Shown: positions 28,640 to 35,853, counted from the first letter of the stretch. The stretch: 64,000 nt of DNA from Candidatus Peregrinibacteria bacterium (GCA_030592015.1 JAUUZY010000001.1:62001-126000); one strand, 5' to 3'. Translations and numbers: made by a program. Notes: generated from the sequence alone by a model not told the origin.

Positions 28640-28770
28640 AAACTTTGCGAGAATCTGCCATTCGCCAGGCGTAGTATTTTTTCTGCGGGTCTCGGGGGCC
28701 CCGCAGGCAAAAAAATGCGAGCCAAGGCGAAGGCTGTTCGAGCAAAATCCGATATTTTGGAAGCGTAGAA
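28640..28770. repeat. GC-rich palindromic intergenic element
   Basis: In an otherwise AT-rich gap, bases 28665-28735 become GC-rich. A core CTGCGGG (28683-28689) pairs with CCCGCAG (28700-28706), and the outer T6 and A7 tracts extend the symmetry. Both strands can be read through parts of it without stops, giving odd Ala/Arg-rich frames that are probably not genes. This looks like a mobile or REP-type palindrome; whether it recurs elsewhere in the genome cannot be judged here. Confidence 0.5.
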
Positions 28771-28795
28771 ACCTTTCTTAAAGGTTTCTATTTTT
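28767..28795 (+). terminator. Hairpin terminator before tRNA-Gln
   Basis: A 10-bp stem AGAAACCTTT / AAAGGTTTCT with a three-base loop is followed by ATTTTT on the plus strand. It ends two bases from the encoded CCA of the minus-strand tRNA-Gln. On the minus strand it could aid 3' processing of the tRNA rather than termination. Confidence 0.6.
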
Positions 28796-28796
28796 C

Positions 28797-28870
28797 TGGC
28801 TGGGGTGGAGGGACTCGAACCCCCGGTGACGGGACCAGAACCCGTTGCCTTACCACTTGGCCACACCCCA
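28797..28870 (-). tRNA. tRNA-Gln (anticodon CTG)
   Basis: Read on the minus strand, TGGGGTG at the 5' end pairs with CACCCCA near the 3' end. The D arm contains GTGGTAA, the anticodon loop TTCTGGT gives CUG (Gln), and the T arm has GGTTCGAGTCC. The CCA end is encoded. It lies 19 bp after the end of gmk on the same strand, so it is probably co-transcribed with it. Confidence 0.93.
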
Positions 28871-28889
28871 TCAATTTTCGAACACTACC

Positions 28890-29501
28890 CTAATACAAAT
28901 CCTCAATCTCAGCAAGAATAATTTTCTCCACTTCCCTTACACAAGTATCAATCTCGCCCCAGACATTCTCTACCTGATAATTACACGAATCCGCTTGCGC
29001 TATCTCTTTTTTCGCACTTTTCATTCTTCGCTCAACTTCCTCCTCAGGCAACTCCCCTCTCCTCAAGATCCTCCCTCTCAAATCATCCTCATCACTAACC
29101 TTCATAAAAATCGAAACCAAATTCTCTTTCGGAATAATTTTCTCTATCGAATGAAAGCCCTGTATATCAATTTCTCTCATAACAACTGCACCCCCTTTAA
29201 GCGCATCAATTATCTCTTTTTTTGAAGTTCCATAATAATCACTTGCATGAACTGTCGCATATTCTAATAGTTCACCCTCAGCTATCATGCGCTCAAACTC
29301 CTCACGACTCACAAAATGATAAACCTCACCCTCCTTCTCCCCTTCCCTAGTATCCCTAGTCGTATAAGAAACAGGATAAAGAAACCCTGGATAATGGCTC
29401 TTTAAAGCCTCAATCACAGTCCCCTTTCCAGACCCGGAAGGGCCTACTATCAAAAACAACTTTCCTGTGAACTCTGATTGTAGATTGGCCTCTTCTGTCA
29501 T
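28890..29501 (-). CDS. gmk: Guanylate kinase
   Basis: Gmk phosphorylates GMP to GDP with ATP. The P-loop LIVGPSGSGKGT near residue 15, the GMP-binding SYTTRDTREGE, the VYHFVSREEFERMI motif and GTSKKEI are all conserved, and 203 aa is normal. It is transcribed toward tRNA-Gln. The leader carries several TATA-like stretches but no Shine-Dalgarno sequence. Confidence 0.97.
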   Translation of the reverse strand: MTEEANLQSEFTGKLFLIVGPSGSGKGTVIEALKSHYPGFLYPVSYTTRDTREGEKEGEVYHFVSREEFERMIAEGELLEYATVHASDYYGTSKKEIIDALKGGAVVMREIDIQGFHSIEKIIPKENLVSIFMKVSDEDDLRGRILRRGELPEEEVERRMKSAKKEIAQADSCNYQVENVWGEIDTCVREVEKIILAEIEDLY

Positions 29502-29580
29502 ACTTGCTTAATTACTTAAAATATTGTATAATATATAGAAGGCAGTTTTTCAAAAGAAGTATACAAAAACGAGTTAACAA

Positions 29581-29609
29581 TTGAAAGTCTAATGAAGATC
29601 TGCTATAAT
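29581..29609 (+). promoter_or_regulatory. Sigma-70 promoter of the structured RNA
   Basis: TTGAAA (29581-29586), 17-bp spacer, TATAAT (29604-29609) with a TG extension one base before. Predicted start near 29616. It points away from gmk and toward the RNA element at 29612-30132. Confidence 0.8.
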
Positions 29610-29611
29610 AC

Positions 29612-30132
29612 TCTAATTTGATCCTTAAAAATTAGCCTCCCAAAAACGAAAAGTGGGGACTGAGAGAATAGAAGACTTCAAACAATTTCTTCCAATTCTA
29701 GTCCCTCACTCCCTACTTTTCGATGGTAGACCCAACTCCTACCACCGTTAAGTTCCCTCATCACCTAATATAACTGGTGACCGATGGGATAAAACAAAAA
29801 TAAAATCGACAAAAAAAACTGTCTCTCCCCTCAAAAGGAGGACAACCAAAAACAAAAATAAAAATGAACGGCTGGTGATATCCCGTTCTAAAATAAAACA
29901 CCAAAGAACGGTAGGGAGGCCGATTACCCCTTTAATGGTAATCAACACTCGTAAGAGAGATAAATAGTTGGCATCTCTTACACCCACCGCTCTTTAAAAG
30001 GATTGTATCTCGGCGAATTCGTTCGCCGCTAGACACCTTACTGAGCAATACGTTGGGGCATCTAGTCCACCTCTGACAGTCGTTTCTTAGAAAACATGTC
30101 ATGTGTCCCTGACCAGGTGCCCCTTATTTTAT
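29612..30132 (+). ncRNA. Unidentified large structured RNA gene (about 520 nt)
   Basis: No plausible ORF covers this 631-bp gap. The plus strand has its own promoter and a 3' hairpin (GGGGCA 30055-30060 with TGCCCC 30118-30123) followed by a T-rich tail. Inside are a 13-bp helix (29647-29659 with 29710-29722), TGGTAG/CTACCA (29724-29744), a pseudoknot-like pair (GAACGG..GGTG..CCGTTC..CACC) with a second GAACGG that could compete, and GATTACC/GGTAATC. Further hairpins are GTAAGAGA/TCTCTTAC and CGGCGAA-TTCG-TTCGCCG. A-rich linkers separate them. I could not match it to tmRNA, RNase P, SRP or 6S by eye. Read on the other strand, the 13-bp hairpin followed by T5 could also end ssb transcription. 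Confidence 0.6.
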
Positions 30133-30609
30133 TTAGAATGGCAAATCGTCGATCTTCACATCATCACCTTTAGCAACAGCTTCTCCTTTAGTAGCCGGAG
30201 CTTCACTTGAAGCATCCAAACCAGCCGGCGCTCTACTCACATCTGCACCAGGAGCTCCTCCCATAGGAGCATCTCCTTTTTTGTCGAGCATAATCATATT
30301 ATCAGCAACAATTTCAGTTCTATATCTCTTCACTCCATCTTCACCTTCCCAATCACGAGTTTGAAGCCTTCCTTCAATATAAATCTTGCTTCCCTTTTTC
30401 AAATACTGCCCGCAAATTTCAGCCAATTTTCTCCATGCAACAATATTGTGGAATTCAGCTTTGTTTTGCTTCGCTCCACTCTGATCAGTCCAAGTAAGGT
30501 TTGTAGCTATTCCAAAACTAGTAACTACTTGCCCTCCAGGAATCTGTTTCATTTCCGGATCACGAGTCAAATTACCAATAAGTTGAACTTTGTTTAGTGA
30601 CATTGCCAT
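30133..30609 (-). CDS. ssb: Single-stranded DNA-binding protein
   Basis: The OB-fold (MSLNKVQLIGNLTRDPE, then TSFGIATN, then EFHNIVAWRKLAEICGQYLKKGSKIYIEG) and the acidic C-terminal tip DDLPF, which binds partner proteins, are intact. Length 158. A Gly/Ala/Pro linker lies between. It stands without the usual rpsF and rpsR neighbours. Its stop codon abuts the U-rich tail of the plus-strand structured RNA. A hairpin lies in its own leader (30657-30697). Confidence 0.97.
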   Translation of the reverse strand: MAMSLNKVQLIGNLTRDPEMKQIPGGQVVTSFGIATNLTWTDQSGAKQNKAEFHNIVAWRKLAEICGQYLKKGSKIYIEGRLQTRDWEGEDGVKRYRTEIVADNMIMLDKKGDAPMGGAPGADVSRAPAGLDASSEAPATKGEAVAKGDDVKIDDLPF

Positions 30610-30656
30610 ATTTCGTTTGGTTATTAATTAGTTCAGCTAGACAATAACTACTAAAC

Positions 30657-30697
30657 AGGGCAAACTCAATGAGATCTGTTAACGAATCTCTTGCCCT
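30657..30697 (-). promoter_or_regulatory. Structured leader hairpin upstream of ssb
   Basis: AGGGCAA (30657-30663) pairs with TTGCCCT (30691-30697), and inside GAGAT pairs with ATCTC. The two-part hairpin begins 48 bases before the ssb ATG and would be in its 5' leader. It may serve for autogenous or attenuation control; there is no U-tract directly after it. The rest of the 249-bp gap shows nothing clear. Confidence 0.4.
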
Positions 30698-30858
30698 AAG
30701 AGGGAAGAAATGGCAAAATCCCCTACTTCCATAGGACTCTTGCAAACTTCTATCTGCCAGTAACGAAAAACGACATAGCCGAACAAAAAAGATAGTAGAA
30801 TGGTTAACAGATACACAATAATTACAAAATATTTTTCTCGAGACATAACAATAAATTA

Positions 30859-32010
30859 ATGAAACTCTACGGATTCGAACTAGGAAGACAAAAAGAACTC
30901 TCACTCGCAGAGCTATACACAGTATTCGGCAAAGAAAGCTTTGTCGAAAAAAGCGCCGACATAGCAATCTTTAAGCTAGAGGAAGTAGATATTCCACAAA
31001 AGCTACAAGATAGGCTGGGAGGAACAATTAGAATCATAGAAATATTTAAACAAACAAATAAGGAATCAGTTAAGAGTGAAATACAAAGTCATCTAGAGGA
31101 AGACTTCAGCGACAGCAGTGGAAAAATTCCATTCTCCATCAGCCTATTCGCTCCAAAAAAGTACAAAGACATTAATATCAAAGACTTATTAAATTTTTCT
31201 AAAAAAATTCTTAAATCCCTAGGGCTAAACAGCCGTTTCGTAAACAAAGACTTAGACCGCCCAAAATCCTCAACCATATACAAAGCAAAGGTTGTCGAAA
31301 AAGGCGTCGACATATGCCTCATACAAATAGATGAGATGCTATTCATAGGAAAAACCGCAGCAATTCAAAATATAGACGCATATTCAAAAAGAGACTACGA
31401 CAAACCTGGCAGAGACCCAAAAGTAGGAATGCTCCCACCAAAACTCGCACAAATAATGATAAACATAGCCGGAGAAAGCTCAGTAATATACGATCCCTTC
31501 TGCGGAACAGGAACGGTACTGACAGAAGGACTATTGATGGATAAAGAAGTAATCGGATCAGACATGGATGAAAGAATGGTAAAATACTCAAACAAGAACT
31601 GTGAATGGCTGCAAAAAGAATTCTACAAAAAAGGAAAATTCGAAGTATTCGAAAAAGACGCACGATTCCTCACAAAATCAGACATAAAAACGCCAATAGA
31701 CGCAATAGTGACTGAAGGATACCTCGGTCCCCCACTCATAGCCCACCCATCAGAAGAAGAAACAGAGACAATATTCAGAGAATTGGCAAACCTGCACCTG
31801 AACTGGCTAACAGCAATAAGTGAACTCATAAAGAAAGGTACCATCATCGTAATGTGCCTAGCAGCCCACAAAGCAGCAAAAGGAGTAAGAGAACTCACCC
31901 GCTTCAAAGAAATAGCTGAGATGGCCGGATTCCAGATAAATAAGAGCTATAGATATCAAAGATCAGACCAAATAGTGCTAAGAGACATAAAAATACTGGA
32001 GAAAATCTAA
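30859..32010 (+). CDS. Trm11/Trm-G10-like RNA methyltransferase (UPF0020 family)
   Basis: The 383 residues comprise an N-terminal THUMP-like half and a Rossmann methyltransferase with motif I DPFCGTGT (212-219) and the preceding GMLPPKLAQIMINIAG helix typical of UPF0020. Such enzymes make m2G or m2,2G in tRNA. Motif IV, normally (D/N)PPY, reads TEGYLGPPL (285-293). The altered catalytic site may still methylate RNA or mark a distinct CPR subgroup. AdoMet-binding is clear; the nucleotide target is not. tRNA-Asn starts 61 bp after it under a separate promoter. Confidence 0.85.
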   Translation: MKLYGFELGRQKELSLAELYTVFGKESFVEKSADIAIFKLEEVDIPQKLQDRLGGTIRIIEIFKQTNKESVKSEIQSHLEEDFSDSSGKIPFSISLFAPKKYKDINIKDLLNFSKKILKSLGLNSRFVNKDLDRPKSSTIYKAKVVEKGVDICLIQIDEMLFIGKTAAIQNIDAYSKRDYDKPGRDPKVGMLPPKLAQIMINIAGESSVIYDPFCGTGTVLTEGLLMDKEVIGSDMDERMVKYSNKNCEWLQKEFYKKGKFEVFEKDARFLTKSDIKTPIDAIVTEGYLGPPLIAHPSEEETETIFRELANLHLNWLTAISELIKKGTIIVMCLAAHKAAKGVRELTRFKEIAEMAGFQINKSYRYQRSDQIVLRDIKILEKI

Positions 32011-32017
32011 AAAATGG

Positions 32018-32046
32018 TTGATATACAGCAACATCTCTCGTATATT
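32018..32046 (+). promoter_or_regulatory. Promoter of tRNA-Asn
   Basis: TTGATA (32018-32023), a 17-bp spacer and TATATT (32041-32046). The tRNA begins 25 bases downstream, a normal distance for a tRNA leader. Confidence 0.75.
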
Positions 32047-32071
32047 AGGCATACTTGAAAAAGTTCACTGA

Positions 32072-32146
32072 TCCCGGGTAGCGCAGTGGTAGCGCAGTTG
32101 GCTGTTAACCAATTGGTCGCCGGTTCGAATCCGGCCCCGGGAGCCA
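32072..32146 (+). tRNA. tRNA-Asn (anticodon GTT) and insertion target
   Basis: The acceptor TCCCGGG pairs with CCCGGGA. The D arm contains AGTGGTAGCGC, the anticodon loop CTGTTAA gives GUU (Asn), the T arm has GGTTCGAATCC, and CCA is encoded (32144-32146). The last 16 bases plus the next T (CCGGCCCCGGGAGCCAT, 32131-32147) recur exactly at 33241-33257. The 3' end is therefore the likely attachment site of the cassette array downstream. Confidence 0.95.
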
Positions 32147-32171
32147 TAAAAAACAGAAATTAGAACTACAG

Positions 32172-33116
32172 CTATACAACATCACTAATTAGCATTTTCC
32201 CCCAACCATGTTTCAAAATCTTCCTTAAATTACTAATAGGACAACGAGTGCGCTTATTAAGATAAGGTAGTCCTTTTATGCAAAGATCAAGCATTTCTTT
32301 ATCTTTTTCTAATAATGTCATACCCCTAAACACTTTTAGCAATGGTTCAACATCTTCCCAACCCCTCATTACTTGAGACAGCCTAGAAGGGCAAACTGGA
32401 GCACTAGCTGATAGATCAACAATTTCATCTACAACATCCATAAGAATTGCTTTAGCTTCATCACTAAAAGGCACACTTTCCTGATACTCTCTACACTTAG
32501 CAAGCAAGAGACGACGGGCCTGTGATGGAGTAAGTGGTTTTTGACTAATTTCATAAAAAACAGGTTCGAGATGAGAATAAACTTCAGACAAAACCCTAAT
32601 CTTTTGCTGATTATGAATACGCCCTCCAACTGCAGCAAGAATTTTATGTCCATGATTTAAAAATCGATCAACAACAGTCATACTTAATGAATCAGCAGCA
32701 AGTTCATCAAAAACTAAGACCTCAGAAGAAGAAAGAGACTTTAGTATTTCAGCTTCAATACATTTAATTTCATATTGAATAGTATCTGGAGATTCACGAT
32801 GATCAGGAAAAGGAGTAAAAAACAGTTGGTGATAGACAGCTTCAGATATCTGTTTCACCATGGTCGTTTTACCCGCACCAGTCGGCCCTACCAAAACAAC
32901 AAAAACATTTTCCTTAATTAAGGCACAAATATCTTCTATTTCCCTCACTCTCAAATTCTCAACATACTCAGGACCATCAGGATCTTTCTCCTGAAGCTCT
33001 TGAAATAAAGGCTCTCCATCAGACGCTAAAACTTCAATTAAGGCATTATACGGAAAAACACTTTCTGGAGTAACCTCATCAACCTGAATCTCACGAAATG
33101 TATTTCTAAAATGCAA
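32172..33116 (-). CDS. Cassette-borne P-loop AAA ATPase
   Basis: After an N-terminal helix, the protein shows Walker A GPTGAGKTT (near 77-85 from this start) and Walker B VLVFDELA, then a sensor-like DRFLNHGHKILAAVGG strand. The C-terminal half is helical. It looks like a stand-alone AAA/STAND-type ATPase with no recognisable partner domain. I start it at TTG 33116, because the longer frame (to 33170) begins inside the promoter (TTGACT at 33170-33175, TATACT at 33146-33151). It is the sole gene between tRNA-Asn and the first copy of its 3' end, so it is probably a mobile-island gene, perhaps for defence or element mobility. Confidence 0.75.
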   Translation of the reverse strand: MHFRNTFREIQVDEVTPESVFPYNALIEVLASDGEPLFQELQEKDPDGPEYVENLRVREIEDICALIKENVFVVLVGPTGAGKTTMVKQISEAVYHQLFFTPFPDHRESPDTIQYEIKCIEAEILKSLSSSEVLVFDELAADSLSMTVVDRFLNHGHKILAAVGGRIHNQQKIRVLSEVYSHLEPVFYEISQKPLTPSQARRLLLAKCREYQESVPFSDEAKAILMDVVDEIVDLSASAPVCPSRLSQVMRGWEDVEPLLKVFRGMTLLEKDKEMLDLCIKGLPYLNKRTRCPISNLRKILKHGWGKMLISDVV

Positions 33117-33145
33117 AATAAATAAATTATAAAAAAATAGACAAA

Positions 33146-33175
33146 AGTATAGTAAACATCCCATTAACAAGTCAA
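33146..33175 (-). promoter_or_regulatory. Promoter of the cassette ATPase gene
   Basis: On the minus strand TTGACT (33170-33175) and TATACT (33146-33151) with 18 bp between. It lies 66 bp inside the boundary repeat, so the cassette carries its own promoter. Confidence 0.6.
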
Positions 33176-33202
33176 AACCTTGTCATCAGGCGCAATTTGA
33201 AC

Positions 33203-33222
33203 CGCCTGCCGGCAGACAGGCG
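33203..33222. repeat. GC-rich inverted repeat next to boundary site 2
   Basis: CGCCTG and CAGGCG are the arms of a 20-base palindrome with an eight-base loop, 18 bp before the second boundary repeat. GC-rich and unlike the flanks; it may be a recombination or REP-like signal. Confidence 0.5.
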
Positions 33223-33273
33223 AGAATGTAAGAGTATCCCCCGGCCCCGGGAGCCATCGGAAGCATCAAAAAC

Positions 33274-34470
33274 TCACAATTCCCCCTTCATCTTCTGATA
33301 TCTAAAATTTTTCACACTACTCTTAGTCCTTACAATTTCACCTTCGTGAAATACTCTATTCAATTCATCTGCAATCGCTTGGATATCAGTACAGACACGA
33401 CTTCCAACCGAATACTTAAATCTATCATCCTGCCATAAACGAATACAATAATTGTGCTCATCTAGACACGTTTCAGAATCAAATCTAAAATTCTCCCATG
33501 GTATCTTTCCACATGCAATTATGGCTAACCTGGAAGCTTCCTTCCTCTCCTCAATCGTCCTCAAAGCCAAAGCATTTGTAGCTTCAAGTTTTAAAATACC
33601 ATATTTCCTATTGAAATTTTCAATACTACTTCCTTTTCTAACATCCTCTCCCCCATAAAATACATCATTAATCACCCCCGCAATTAATTGTGACTCTATC
33701 ACTGCTTTCCCATCTATAGTTCTCCTTTGATATTTAGGATCATTTATTAATTTAGCACAATAATCATATTCCCCTAATCCAGATTTCGTATCAATATTTT
33801 CATTATTCCAAGGAACCACACCACGAGCTGCCATAGATAATTTAGCAACTTCCTTTCTTTTCGCATCATCAAATCCATGTATTCCCGCCTTTAGCTCCTT
33901 AGCTTTCCCCCCCCACGCACGCAACTCCTCAGAACTTGCAGAACCAATACCTTTTCCTTCCGCATATTGCCTACGCGCCTTATCACTTCTTTCTTCAGTA
34001 GTCATAGCATGTATCCCAACTTTCATATCTCTCGCTCTACTCCCCCATTCGCTCAATTGTTCAAAAGTTGCAGCATGTACACCTTTTTGAAGTTCAACAA
34101 CTTTCCTCCCAGCTTTTACTGCTGACTCATGCCTTTGTTCAGGTGTAAATGCATGCACTCCTATACCAGCCTCAACTGACCTATTTCCTACATCAACATA
34201 GTGACTATAAGCCAGCTCTTCTCTTTTCTCTACATCAGGAATCAATATTTTTAGAGCATTATAAATTGAAGTCCTTGCCATACCTCTTGTCCTACAAATA
34301 TCCATTAAATCATAGAGCTCTGCAATCTCTTCATGAGTAAATCCAGCCTCATATGCTTCAGCAATTTCAGGATATTCGCGAGCAATTTCTTTACCTAGCT
34401 CTTTAGCATACCGTATAGCAGCAATCTGATTTAGGGATAGACTTCTGTCATCTTTTTTTTCCACAGACAT
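33274..34470 (-). CDS. Cassette-borne protein with HTH-like start and internal repeats
   Basis: The 398 residues split into three parts. Residues 1-80 are helical with a helix-turn-helix feel (FTHEEIAELYDLMDICRTRG). Residues about 100-200 carry four imperfect ~27-residue repeats of GIHAxTxEERxxxA followed by a Lys/Gly turn. Residues 215-398 carry a duplicated ~75-residue domain (VPWNNENIDTKSGLGEYDYC and IPWENFRFDSETCLDEHNYC). The G-(I/V)-H-A-x-T repeats recall the short modules found beside homing endonucleases. I infer a DNA-binding protein of the mobile element. It is followed by a TA pair in the same cassette on the same strand. Confidence 0.7.
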   Translation of the reverse strand: MSVEKKDDRSLSLNQIAAIRYAKELGKEIAREYPEIAEAYEAGFTHEEIAELYDLMDICRTRGMARTSIYNALKILIPDVEKREELAYSHYVDVGNRSVEAGIGVHAFTPEQRHESAVKAGRKVVELQKGVHAATFEQLSEWGSRARDMKVGIHAMTTEERSDKARRQYAEGKGIGSASSEELRAWGGKAKELKAGIHGFDDAKRKEVAKLSMAARGVVPWNNENIDTKSGLGEYDYCAKLINDPKYQRRTIDGKAVIESQLIAGVINDVFYGGEDVRKGSSIENFNRKYGILKLEATNALALRTIEERKEASRLAIIACGKIPWENFRFDSETCLDEHNYCIRLWQDDRFKYSVGSRVCTDIQAIADELNRVFHEGEIVRTKSSVKNFRYQKMKGEL

Positions 34471-34540
34471 AGTATCCTGAGATTACGGAAAATAAGCTAA
34501 AAACTATAACGCCTTTTCGTAAACATGTCAACACCCACTG

Positions 34541-34813
34541 CTAAATTTCTTGATAAACCTCCCTCCTATGCTTCACAGCCAAAACCAATAATACTTTTAT
34601 ATTTCCCTTTTTATCCACATCAAAAACAACTCGATAATTACCAACCCTAAATCGATAATTGCCTAAAATAGCCCCCTTTAGCTTTTTAGCAAACTCTAAA
34701 GGATCTTTTTGCTTTGAATAATGAAAAACTTTATCAATTATCCTTTGAGCGACCTTTAAATCAATAGATTTTAAATCTTTTCGAGCCTTTTTGGTATATA
34801 CCACCTCATGCAT
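34541..34813 (-). CDS. RelE/ParE-superfamily toxin (cassette B)
   Basis: This 90-residue protein starts with the family strand HEVVYTKKARKDLK. It then has LKGAILGNYRFRVGNYRVVFDVD with two Arg, the usual ribosome-dependent mRNase surface, and ends VKHRREVYQ. It follows its antitoxin gene by 3 bp in the same operon, as typical for type II systems. The catalytic residue set is partial, so a distinct cutting preference is possible. It sits between boundary sites 2 and 3. Confidence 0.85.
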   Translation of the reverse strand: MHEVVYTKKARKDLKSIDLKVAQRIIDKVFHYSKQKDPLEFAKKLKGAILGNYRFRVGNYRVVFDVDKKGNIKVLLVLAVKHRREVYQEI

Positions 34814-34816
34814 AAT

Positions 34817-35068
34817 CTACAATAATCCAAATTCCTTCATGACTTCTTCTTGTGTATACACCTCCCCTCTTTCCACCTGTTCTCTAGCTTCAGTGATATC
34901 CTTAGCCAAATTCTCCAAAACCAATTCCTTTTCATCAATCGGATTAACCTCCATTATTGGAGTAGAATGATACATCACAATATAGCGAATTTTCTTTTTC
35001 TTCGCCTCCTTCCAAAGAGAAGTAATGTTCTCTCTAAATTTCTTAATTCCAATAATTTTCGTAGTCAT
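34817..35068 (-). CDS. Phd/YefM-like antitoxin (cassette B)
   Basis: The 83 residues match the Phd/YefM fold. An N-terminal DNA-binding part (KFRENITSLWKEAKKKK) with RYIVMYHSTPIMEVNPI follows the start, and an acidic helical tail (EAREQVERGEVYTQEEV) wraps the toxin. It precedes the RelE-like toxin, with a 3-bp gap. A perfect 18-bp palindrome overlies its -10, so the pair probably represses its own operon. Confidence 0.82.
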   Translation of the reverse strand: MTTKIIGIKKFRENITSLWKEAKKKKIRYIVMYHSTPIMEVNPIDEKELVLENLAKDITEAREQVERGEVYTQEEVMKEFGLL

Positions 35069-35090
35069 AATAACAATTTAAATATTACAC

Positions 35091-35123
35091 CTAAAGTGTA
35101 CACTTTAGAGCGCTACCTGTAAA
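35091..35123 (-). promoter_or_regulatory. TA promoter with an 18-bp operator palindrome
   Basis: On the minus strand TTTACA (35118-35123), 17 bp, TACACT (35095-35100). The perfect palindrome CTAAAGTGTACACTTTAG (35091-35108) covers the -10, a classic position for the antitoxin operator. Confidence 0.75.
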
Positions 35124-35184
35124 GTAAAAAGTTCGGACAGCGTCCAGTCTGGGGAGCCATAATTTCAAAAATCATTTTTTTGTC

Positions 35185-35213
35185 TTGCAACAACTCAAAA
35201 TACTATTTATAAC
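35185..35213 (+). promoter_or_regulatory. Promoter of the second TA module
   Basis: TTGCAA (35185-35190), 17 bp, TATAAC (35208-35213), 27 bases before the antitoxin ATG. The -10 is flanked by an imperfect inverted repeat (AATACTATT at 35199-35207 and AATAGAAGTATT at 35218-35229), a likely operator. Confidence 0.72.
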
Positions 35214-35240
35214 ACTAATAGAAGTATTAACAAAAGTACT

Positions 35241-35498
35241 ATGAACAATATTATTACAGCCAACGAATTAAAAACAAAGGGGATATCAATCGCTGACAAT
35301 CTAGCAGCACAAGGGCTAGAAACAATAGTTACAATAAGAGGAGAGGCCAAATATGTAATTCTCCCTACAAAACAATATTACGCACTCAAAGAACATGAAT
35401 TAATGTCCGCACTTGCAGAATCCAAAAAAGACCTAAAAGATGGTAAGTACAAAAAAGGATCTATAGAAGCCCACATAAAAAGAATTAGCAATGCCTAA
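35241..35498 (+). CDS. Type II antitoxin, Phd/YefM-like (cassette C)
   Basis: The 85 residues start with ITANELKTKGISIADNLAAQG, a DNA-binding module. TIVTIRGEAKYVILPTKQYYALKEHEL follows, and a charged tail (ESKKDLKDGKYKKGS) ends the protein. It overlaps the toxin gene by 8 bp. Transcription is plus-strand, opposite to cassette B, and the pair lies alone between boundary sites 3 and 4. Confidence 0.82.
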   Translation: MNNIITANELKTKGISIADNLAAQGLETIVTIRGEAKYVILPTKQYYALKEHELMSALAESKKDLKDGKYKKGSIEAHIKRISNA

Positions 35499-35763
35499 AT
35501 TAGTGTTCACTGAAAGCTACGAAAAAAAAGCAAAAAAATTCATCAAAAAACACCCTGAGCTAAGAGATAAATACATAAAAACTCTTAAATTTCTTCAAAC
35601 AAACCCCCAGCATCCATCACTAAAACTACACAAATTAACAGGAAAATTGTCAAAACTTCACAGCATTTCCATAAACCTGTCTTATCGAATAACGATTTAC
35701 TTCATCATGAAAAAAGACACAATAATCCCTATCGATATTGGAACTCACGATGAGGTATATTAG
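35491..35763 (+). CDS. RelE/YafQ-like mRNA interferase toxin (cassette C)
   Basis: The 90 residues contain TESYEKKAKKFIKKHPEL, then PSLKLHKLTGKLSKLHSISINLSYRITIYF, and end DIGTHDEVY. The PxLxxHxLxGxL..SI pattern, Arg in strand 3 and the terminal GTHDEVY are typical of YafQ/RelE-type ribosome-dependent endoribonucleases. It is coupled to the antitoxin by an overlapping start. It carries its own promoter in the cassette. Confidence 0.88.
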   Translation: MPKLVFTESYEKKAKKFIKKHPELRDKYIKTLKFLQTNPQHPSLKLHKLTGKLSKLHSISINLSYRITIYFIMKKDTIIPIDIGTHDEVY

Positions 35764-35853
35764 TAAAGTAACCTTAGCTCAGACCAAGTTCGGACAGCGT
35801 CCAGTCTGGGAAGCCATCGAAACATTAAGATCCATGATACCTAACTTATTTAC

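Noticed and set aside
28582-28866. Minus-strand frame spanning the tRNA-Gln gene
   Set aside because: It reads through a clear tRNA and the GC-rich repeat, so it is not a protein gene.
29612-30132. tmRNA, RNase P RNA, SRP RNA or 6S RNA for the structured element
   Set aside because: The expected conserved ends and motifs of the first three are not visible on either strand, and the size does not fit 6S. Model searches could still overturn this.
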